Of a stretch of 6,328 nucleotides of DNA, positions 1 to 4,591 are shown piece after piece (the stretch's first letter is position 1; every line of letters begins with the position of its first letter). This DNA is from CAYSHJ01 sp964589725 (lineage in GTDB: Bacteria; Planctomycetota; Planctomycetia; Planctomycetales; Planctomycetaceae), in contig CAZPUJ010000683.1 of assembly GCA_964589725.1 (NCBI GenBank), forward strand, positions 1 to 6,328, written 5' to 3'. Made by a program: the position numbers and the translations under genes. The notes beneath the pieces were generated by a model. That model saw only the letters and a program-made list of their open reading frames with translations, did not search any database and was not told the origin of the DNA.

Positions 1-138
1 GTCGCAATCCTTCGTGGACAACGCCACGCCATACTTCACGCACGCCAAGCCACTCGTGATCGCGCACACGCCCCCATTCGCTCGCACGGTCGAGACGAGG
101 TTTTCGTAGAAGCGGTCGAGTTCGGCTTGGGAAATCAT
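1..138 (-). CDS. Partial 5' end of a hypothetical protein with a nucleotidyltransferase-like signature
   Basis: Reading leftward from an ATG at 138, the frame is open for 46 codons to the window edge, so only the N-terminus is visible. It begins MISQAELDRFYENLV and contains ITSGLACVKYGV followed by LSTKDCD. The pattern G-x-A-(4)-G-(4)-T-x-D-x-D resembles the start of minimal nucleotidyltransferase folds such as AbiEii-like or DUF6036-like proteins, where a Gly-containing helix start precedes the metal-binding D-x-D pair. That is an inference from a short motif, and no function is assigned. No clear Shine-Dalgarno sequence precedes the ATG. The frame stays open upstream to a TTG at 198, just after an in-frame TAA, which would add 20 residues including RLVTRSDDGYKVVA, so the true start is uncertain. 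It is divergent from the possible membrane protein at 332. The intergenic space shows only short inverted repeats and no convincing promoter. Confidence 0.6.
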   Translation of the reverse strand, partial: MISQAELDRFYENLVSTVRANGGVCAITSGLACVKYGVALSTKDCD

Positions 139-331
139 GGCGACAACTTTGTAGCCATCATCGCTCCGCGTGACGAGCCGAACGCTGTACGGCTTCAATT
201 ACCATCATGAATTCGCTGACAAGGGCGGCAGCCCGACTGCTGGGATCATTGCTTGGAATCGGATTCAATGTTTGAATGATTGACGAAATCGTTTTGGCAA
301 AACAGACCACCTCGCCGGGACCAAGACCATC

Positions 332-754
332 ATGGCGATTGTCGTACGTCTCATCGTGGCACTTATCGGGAGTTTTTTAGTCGTTGGCCCCATCCTCGCG
401 CTGGCCGATCCCAATTCCGAAACCCGGTCTTTGGGGATTGTCGGCGTATTTGTCGGTCTCGTGTTTATCGCGTTTGGTGGCTTTCTAGTTTGGGGTTGCC
501 TCGTCGGAGCGTCGCTTTCGGATCGACGAAATCCAAAGGCGGATTCCTGTTGCCCGGACGCCCACGTCCGGTCGCCGTCGATTCGCAATTCACTTCTAAC
601 CGCATTGAGTCCGGACGTAGGCGTCCGGACTACGGTCGTATCGCATCACGCGCCCAATCCAATTCGTCAAAAAGGGAGCGACGACCGCTGTGTCATCGCT
701 CGCTGCTTGTCGCCTACTCCGCCGAGACATCTTCCACGGTCACTTCGGCAGTGA
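332..754 (+). CDS. Possible small membrane protein with a repeat-derived C-terminal tail
   Basis: This is a 140-codon frame and the only plausible plus-strand gene. The first ~62 residues look like a genuine small membrane protein. A hydrophobic segment at about residues 4-25 ends in ALAD and could be a helix or a signal peptide. A second glycine-rich hydrophobic segment spans about residues 34-60 (GIVGVFVGLVFIAFGGFLVW). From about residue 73 the composition changes to Arg, Pro, Ser and Cys, with no hydrophobic or domain-like pattern. That part is encoded by two palindromic repeats (554-571, 608-631), a probable leftward terminator (669-701) and the antisense of the neighbouring gene's 3' end. 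The tail therefore probably arose when repeats entered or replaced the original 3' end. The ATG has only a weak GGGA 11 nt upstream. The family is not recognised. The whole frame could be non-coding, in which case 139-713 holds only the repeats and terminator listed here. Confidence 0.35.
   Translation: MAIVVRLIVALIGSFLVVGPILALADPNSETRSLGIVGVFVGLVFIAFGGFLVWGCLVGASLSDRRNPKADSCCPDAHVRSPSIRNSLLTALSPDVGVRTTVVSHHAPNPIRQKGSDDRCVIARCLSPTPPRHLPRSLRQ
554..571. repeat. CCGGACG palindrome, copy 1
   Basis: The 7-bp arms CCGGACG and CGTCCGG surround the 4-nt loop CCCA. The same arms, with a loop that reads CCTA on the opposite strand, recur at 611-628. Two related palindromes about 40 bp apart in opposite orientation resemble REP/BIME-type dispersed intergenic repeats. 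Assignment to a dispersed family is an inference, because only this window is visible. Confidence 0.6.
608..631. repeat. CCGGACG palindrome, copy 2 (perfect 10-bp stem)
   Basis: The arms AGTCCGGACG (608-617) and CGTCCGGACT (622-631) are perfectly complementary around the loop TAGG. The inner 14 arm bases are identical to those of copy 1 and the loop is inverted relative to it, so the two copies face each other. No T-run follows on either strand, so this is better read as a REP-like element than as an intrinsic terminator. It lies inside the tail of the frame at 332-754. Confidence 0.7.
669..701 (-). terminator. Probable rho-independent terminator of the leftward unit
   Basis: On the minus strand, starting 13 nt after the stop of the secreted-protein gene, GAGCGATGA (701-693) pairs with TCGTCGCTC (684-676). 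The stem is 9 bp with one G-U wobble in the RNA and an 8-nt loop. It is followed by CC and then five T residues (673-669). Position, stem and T-run fit an intrinsic terminator for leftward transcription. The T-run is short, so efficiency may be modest. The U-G pair is wobble-paired only in the minus-strand transcript, in agreement with that direction. Confidence 0.6.
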
Positions 755-1628
755 CGGACTGCTGAAAAGTCTGGGCACCCGCGCCAATTTCCATCTCCAT
801 CGTCGTCTTGACGCGGCTCCGCGCGATGCGGCCGAGTTGATTGTCGAACAAGATGTCGCCGCTGCCGGACCCCGATTTCAGTTTCACCATCACCGGCAAC
901 TTGGAGTTCGGGTCGGCTTCCAGATCGATCTTCAGTCGCAGTTCGATCTTCTCCATTCCCGATTTGTCACCCGGACCGAGGTACGTGTGCTCGCGCTGCA
1001 TCTTCATTTTGCCGATGGGCGACTTGATTTCGCTCGGGACGGTCCACTTGTCTCCCGGCTTGACCGGTTTATCTGGCAGCGAGATTCCACTTTGCTCGGC
1101 AAACTGTTTCAGTCCCGCTTCCGAAAACATCTCACCACCGAATGCCGCGACCGGCGAACTTTTCAGGCCATCTAAAGCCTTCGGAGGCATAACCACGTCT
1201 GAGATTTGGCCGCGCGAATCACACTTCATCGACCAATCCACACCAATCATCGGCCGCATCATTTTGTCGATCTGTTGCAGAATCGGATCGGTCGGTGCCA
1301 CTTCATTGGTGTCGTACTCCAGCGTTTTGCTGAGCGGAGCCGGCATGACCATCGTCATGCGAACTCGCGGCAATCGTTGGCGAAGCGTCGCCACTCCCGA
1401 GGTGCTCACTTCGTCGCAGGTCAGTTCCATTTCCATGACCTGATTGATTTCCGTTTTCGCGGCGGGCTGTCCCGGAATCTGCATTACCATCGACTGCTTT
1501 TGAGTCATCTTCTGCTTTTGGACTTCTCCTTTATTGAACGTGGCCTGCAACGTCGTCTCGGCCATGGCGGTGGTCGTCAGGGCGAGCCAGCAAACGCTCA
1601 ATACGCGAACCATCATGCGCTTTGACAC
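714..1628 (-). CDS. Secreted protein resembling the DUF6263 family
   Basis: This predicted 304-residue exported protein has unknown function. The frame is open to an ATG at 1724, but GTG at 1628 is preferred: GAGGAG (1640-1635) lies 6 nt upstream, and this start gives a standard signal peptide. That peptide has a basic start MSKRMMVR, a hydrophobic core VLSVCWLALTTT and probable cleavage after AMA (residue 23). C13 is not in a good lipobox, so a lipoprotein is unlikely. The mature part is rich in Met, Lys and alternating beta-type sequence with no membrane helix. LPDKPVKPGDKW (184-195) and the earlier DSRGQISDV (137-145) resemble the DUF6263 family as I know it from planctomycetes and Bacteroidetes. 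Family assignment is by recall, not a search. The gene follows lpd by 117 nt in the same direction and may be read through from it or have its own promoter. No functional link to PDHc is visible. Confidence 0.85.
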   Translation of the reverse strand: MSKRMMVRVLSVCWLALTTTAMAETTLQATFNKGEVQKQKMTQKQSMVMQIPGQPAAKTEINQVMEMELTCDEVSTSGVATLRQRLPRVRMTMVMPAPLSKTLEYDTNEVAPTDPILQQIDKMMRPMIGVDWSMKCDSRGQISDVVMPPKALDGLKSSPVAAFGGEMFSEAGLKQFAEQSGISLPDKPVKPGDKWTVPSEIKSPIGKMKMQREHTYLGPGDKSGMEKIELRLKIDLEADPNSKLPVMVKLKSGSGSGDILFDNQLGRIARSRVKTTMEMEIGAGAQTFQQSVTAEVTVEDVSAE

Positions 1629-1634
1629 GAGACA

Positions 1635-1640
1635 CTCCTC
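1635..1640 (-). promoter_or_regulatory. Shine-Dalgarno sequence that decides the GTG start at 1628
   Basis: GAGGAG on the minus strand is complementary to the anti-Shine-Dalgarno core. It lies 6 nt before GTG 1628 but 18 nt before the first ATG (1616), and far downstream of the most distal ATG (1724). The spacing favours GTG as the initiation codon. Confidence 0.65.
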
Positions 1641-1745
1641 GGAAATGGGGATTGGGAACCCACGGAACTTTAAGCAGCAAGCCAGCCATTTCGCGGCCTG
1701 TTTAGCAAGGTAGCCCGGGATCATGTCGAGTTGTTCCGCAAACGG

Positions 1746-3158
1746 TCACCGATTCGGCCGGTACATGTGTGTGGCTTGGCCAATGAAGGCTTCGGCGGAT
1801 TCCATGAGCGTTTCGGAAAGCGTGGGATGCGGGTGGATGCTGTCGGCGAGGTCGCGGGCGACGGTGGCGGTTTCGACGGCGAGGACGCCTTCGGAAATCA
1901 GCTCGCCCGCGCCGACTCCGACGATGCCGACTCCGAGGATTCGCTCGGTCTTCGTGTCGATGATCAGCTTCGTGAGTCCTTCCGTGCGAGCCAGCGATTG
2001 AGCGCGGCCGGAGGCGGCCCACGGGAAGCGGATGACTTTCACGTCTCGCTCTTGAGCTTTCGCTTCGGTTTCGGTCAGGCCGCACCAGGCGAGTTCCGGG
2101 TCGGTGAAGACGACGGCGGGGATGGCGATGTTATCGAACTCGGCCGGTTCGCCGACGAGTGCTTCAACCGCGACCTTGGCTTCGCGCGTGGCCTTGTGAG
2201 CCAGCATCGGTTCGCCCGCGACGTCGCCGATGGCGAGGATGTTTGGATCGGCCGTCCGGCAGCAGCGGTCGATCCTGACAAAACCTTTTTCGTCGACTTG
2301 GACCTTTGTGTTTTCCAGGCCGAGGTTGCGACTGTTCGGTTTTCGTCCGACGGAGACGAGCACTCGGTCAAAGGTTTGTTCCGGCGCGACGCCTTCACCT
2401 TTCAACGAGGCGACGATTCCGTTTTTCTTGGCCGTCAAGCCTTGCACCTGCGTGTTGACGTGAATCGCCTTGAACTGTCCTTCCAGCCGCTTTTGCAACG
2501 GCCGCACGAGATCGCGGTCCGCCCCCAGCAGAATACCGGACAGCATTTCGACGACGGTGACCTCGCTGCCAAGCGCCGCGTACACGCAGCCCATCTCTAA
2601 CCCGATGTAGCCGCCGCCGATGACCAGCAACTTCTTCGGGATGTCTTCCAGCGCGAGCGCTCCGGTCGAGTCCATCACGCGCGGGTCGCCAATGGCGAAC
2701 ATCGACGGCATCGCCGGGGATGAACCGCTGGCCAGGATCGCCTTGTCAAACGTCATCTGCTCCGTCGAACCGTCCGGCTTGGTGAGGCTCAGCGTGTTCG
2801 AGTTGGCGAACGTCGCGCGCGCATTCACCAGCGTTACACCGCGCGCCTTGCACAGGCTGTTGATCCCGCCGGTCAATTGCCCGATGACGCCGTTCTTGAA
2901 CGCTCGCAGCTTATCGAGATCGATCTTCGGCTTGCCAAACGTCAGGCCATGCTCGGCGGCGTCCGCCGCCTCGTGAATCAACTTGGCGACGTGCAACAAC
3001 GCCTTCGACGGAATGCACCCGCGCTGCAAGCAAACGCCGCCGGGGTCCTTCTCCTCATTGATGAGCACAACCTTCCTACCATGATCCGCCGCCGCAAACG
3101 CCGCCGGATACCCACCCGGCCCGGCTCCGATCACCACGATTTCCGCATGTTGGGACAT
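1746..3158 (-). CDS. lpdA: Dihydrolipoyl dehydrogenase (PDHc E3)
   Basis: This FAD enzyme reoxidises the dihydrolipoyl arm of E2 and passes electrons to NAD+. The 470-residue length matches the family, near 470-475. The N-terminal FAD-binding motif is GAGPGG (11-16). The redox-active disulfide is C43/C48 in GGVCLQRGCIPSK, where many homologues have NVGC in place of QRGC. An NAD-binding motif GGGYIG and the second FAD contact AIGDVAG follow. The C-terminal dimerisation domain carries the catalytic His-Glu pair, H444 and E449, in HPHPTLSE. ATG 3158 is chosen because it places the Rossmann motif at the usual distance from the start. A TTG four codons upstream (3170) is also in frame, just after an in-frame TGA. 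No strong Shine-Dalgarno is visible for either. It is the third gene of the PDHc set, 110 nt after E2, and may also serve other 2-oxoacid dehydrogenases or glycine cleavage. Confidence 0.97.
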   Translation of the reverse strand: MSQHAEIVVIGAGPGGYPAAFAAADHGRKVVLINEEKDPGGVCLQRGCIPSKALLHVAKLIHEAADAAEHGLTFGKPKIDLDKLRAFKNGVIGQLTGGINSLCKARGVTLVNARATFANSNTLSLTKPDGSTEQMTFDKAILASGSSPAMPSMFAIGDPRVMDSTGALALEDIPKKLLVIGGGYIGLEMGCVYAALGSEVTVVEMLSGILLGADRDLVRPLQKRLEGQFKAIHVNTQVQGLTAKKNGIVASLKGEGVAPEQTFDRVLVSVGRKPNSRNLGLENTKVQVDEKGFVRIDRCCRTADPNILAIGDVAGEPMLAHKATREAKVAVEALVGEPAEFDNIAIPAVVFTDPELAWCGLTETEAKAQERDVKVIRFPWAASGRAQSLARTEGLTKLIIDTKTERILGVGIVGVGAGELISEGVLAVETATVARDLADSIHPHPTLSETLMESAEAFIGQATHMYRPNR

Positions 3159-3187
3159 GTCAGAGTCCAATCAAGTTGAGAATGCAA

Positions 3188-3264
3188 TTTCAACGCAAAG
3201 ACGCGAAGGAATCGCAAAGTGTCGCAAAGGAGAACAACTTTGTGGCGTCGCCTTTGTGTTGAAA
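3188..3264. repeat. Imperfect palindrome with CGCAAAG-type units between E2 and E3
   Basis: The outer arms are 3188-3204 (TTTCAACGCAAAGACGC) and 3245-3264. They pair over 17 positions with one mismatch and a 3-nt bulge. Inside, CAAAG (3225-3229) pairs with CTTTG (3238-3242). The left half also contains direct repeats of CGCAAAG at 3194, 3213 and 3223, with a variant CGCGAAG at 3202. No U-run follows on the transcribed strand, so a classical terminator is not supported. It may be a dispersed intergenic repeat. As RNA it would form a long hairpin between the aceF and lpd messages and could alter read-through or mRNA stability. Confidence 0.65.
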
Positions 3265-3268
3265 GAAA

Positions 3269-4582
3269 TTAGACCTCCGCCAGCAACGTGAAAAAGTCGG
3301 TCAGTAACTGCCCCAGCTTGACCACGAAGCGTGCGCCGTCCGCACCGTTGATGACTCGGTGGTCGTAGCTGAGGCTGACGGGGAGGAGCAGGCGTTCGAC
3401 GACCGCGCCGCCGTATCGTTTCAATTCGGTGCGGCTTCGGCTCATGCCGAGGATGGCGACTTCGGGCCAGTTGACGATCGGCGTGAAGCCCGTGCCGCCA
3501 ATGCCCCCGAGGTTCGTGACCGTGAATGTCGCGCCGGTCATTTCTTCGCGCTTGAGCTTCTTCTCGCGAGCACGCCCGGCGAGGTCGGTGAGGTCGGCGG
3601 CGATCTGCACGATGCTCTTTTGGTCCACATCCCGCACGACCGGCACCAGTAGGCCGTGCGGCGTGTCCACAGCACACCCGATGTGGTAGTACCGCTTCAG
3701 AATCAGCTCGCCTTTCGCCGAATCGAGGCTGGCGTTGACGTGCGGAAACGCCTTGAGTGCGGGAACCAGGGCCTTCATCAGGATGGCAGTCATCGTCACT
3801 TTCGGCCCGTTCTTGCCGAGAGTTTCGCCGAAGCGTTTGCGAGCTTCTTCGAGATCAGTAATATCGAACAAGTCGTGCTGTGTGACGTGCGGAATCAAAG
3901 TCCACGCAAGGCTGAGATTCGTCGCCGCCACCTTGTCGAGTTTGCTCTGTGGCTGACGCTCGATCGGCCCGAACTGGCTGAAGTCGGGCAGAGCCGGCGC
4001 GGAGCCCTTTCCAGCAACGAGGGGCGCGGCCGTGCCGCCTTCCAGGATGCCGCGAACGTAAGCCTGCACATCTTCGGGAGTGATCCGTCCACTGGAGCCG
4101 GTCCCTTGGACTTGATGCAAATCGACACCAAGTTCTCGCGCAAGTCGTCGAGTCGCCGGACCAGCCGGCGCTGGAATGACTTCTTCTCCGGGAGTCACTG
4201 GTGCCCCAAGGGCACTTGCGGCGGGCGATGTTTTTTTGGTCGGAAGCGCGGTGGGGGGCACCGGCTGCACGGCCAAAGCAGGCGCGGCTGTCTTCGCGGT
4301 GGGAGTACTGTTCGCCGGAGCAGAGGCAATCGCCGCGCCGTTGTTGGCTTCGATGGTGAGTAATGTCGATCCGATCTCGACCGTTTGGCCGAGTGTGACG
4401 TGGACCTTGGCGATGCGACCGGCCTGCGGACACGGAAGCTCGACGACCGCTTTTTCCGTTTCGAGTTCCATGACCACTTGGTCTTTGGTGACGACGTCAC
4501 CGGCCTTGACGTGAATCGTCGCGATATCGACGGAGGTCACGCCGTCGGAAACTTCCGGAAGTTTGAATTCGATATTCGTCAT
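3269..4582 (-). CDS. aceF: Dihydrolipoyl acetyltransferase (PDHc E2), single lipoyl domain
   Basis: This is the structural core and acyl carrier of PDHc. It accepts acetyl from E1 on a swinging lipoyl arm and transfers it to CoA. Domains of the 437-residue protein are as follows. An N-terminal lipoyl domain spans about 1-79, with the lipoylated K44 in ETEKAVVE. An Ala/Pro/Thr-rich flexible linker spans about 80-140. A peripheral-subunit-binding domain spans about 141-176 (ATRRLARELGVDL, then GTGSSGRITPEDV). A second linker precedes the catalytic acetyltransferase domain at about 205-437. The active-site motif is DHRVINGADG with H408. N412 occupies the position that is Asp in E. coli AceF, and T356 (TVTNLGG) sits where E. 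coli has Ser; both look tolerable. E. coli AceF carries three lipoyl domains, this one only one. The ATG at 4582 is 9 nt after the E1 stop, with AAGG 12-15 nt upstream, indicating translational coupling. Confidence 0.97.
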   Translation of the reverse strand: MTNIEFKLPEVSDGVTSVDIATIHVKAGDVVTKDQVVMELETEKAVVELPCPQAGRIAKVHVTLGQTVEIGSTLLTIEANNGAAIASAPANSTPTAKTAAPALAVQPVPPTALPTKKTSPAASALGAPVTPGEEVIPAPAGPATRRLARELGVDLHQVQGTGSSGRITPEDVQAYVRGILEGGTAAPLVAGKGSAPALPDFSQFGPIERQPQSKLDKVAATNLSLAWTLIPHVTQHDLFDITDLEEARKRFGETLGKNGPKVTMTAILMKALVPALKAFPHVNASLDSAKGELILKRYYHIGCAVDTPHGLLVPVVRDVDQKSIVQIAADLTDLAGRAREKKLKREEMTGATFTVTNLGGIGGTGFTPIVNWPEVAILGMSRSRTELKRYGGAVVERLLLPVSLSYDHRVINGADGARFVVKLGQLLTDFFTLLAEV

Positions 4583-4591
4583 TCACAACGC

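Noticed and set aside
196..222. Possible leftward promoter: TTGTCA (222-217) and TAATTG (201-196)
   Set aside because: The spacer is only 15 nt and the -10 element matches the sigma-70 consensus poorly, so it is not reported as a promoter.
263..277. Short inverted repeat ATTCAA/TTGAAT in the divergent intergenic region
   Set aside because: A 6-bp AT-rich stem with a 3-nt loop is too short to separate from chance. It could be an operator, but nothing supports that.
265..588. Minus-strand open frame of 107 codons at the left end
   Set aside because: It runs antisense to the hydrophobic segments of the 332-754 frame, is Arg/Thr/Pro-rich without a domain pattern, and has no ribosome binding site.
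841..1443. Plus-strand open frame opposite the DUF6263-like gene
   Set aside because: The minus strand here has a signal peptide, a Shine-Dalgarno and a terminator. The plus frame has low-complexity Ser/Ile-rich content typical of an antisense shadow.
1629..1724. N-terminal extension of the secreted protein to ATG 1724
   Set aside because: It would place 32 extra residues before the signal peptide and has no suitably placed Shine-Dalgarno. GAGGAG with 6-nt spacing supports GTG 1628.
1731..2600. Long plus-strand open frame (289 codons) antisense to lpd
   Set aside because: It lies wholly opposite a full-length E3 gene with all catalytic motifs, and its translation is Arg/Asp/Gly-rich with no domain pattern. 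It is a GC-driven shadow frame.
3194..3229. CRISPR-like reading of the CGCAAAG direct repeats
   Set aside because: The units are 7 bp with spacings of 8 to 11 nt, far too short for CRISPR repeats and spacers, and they sit within a palindrome.
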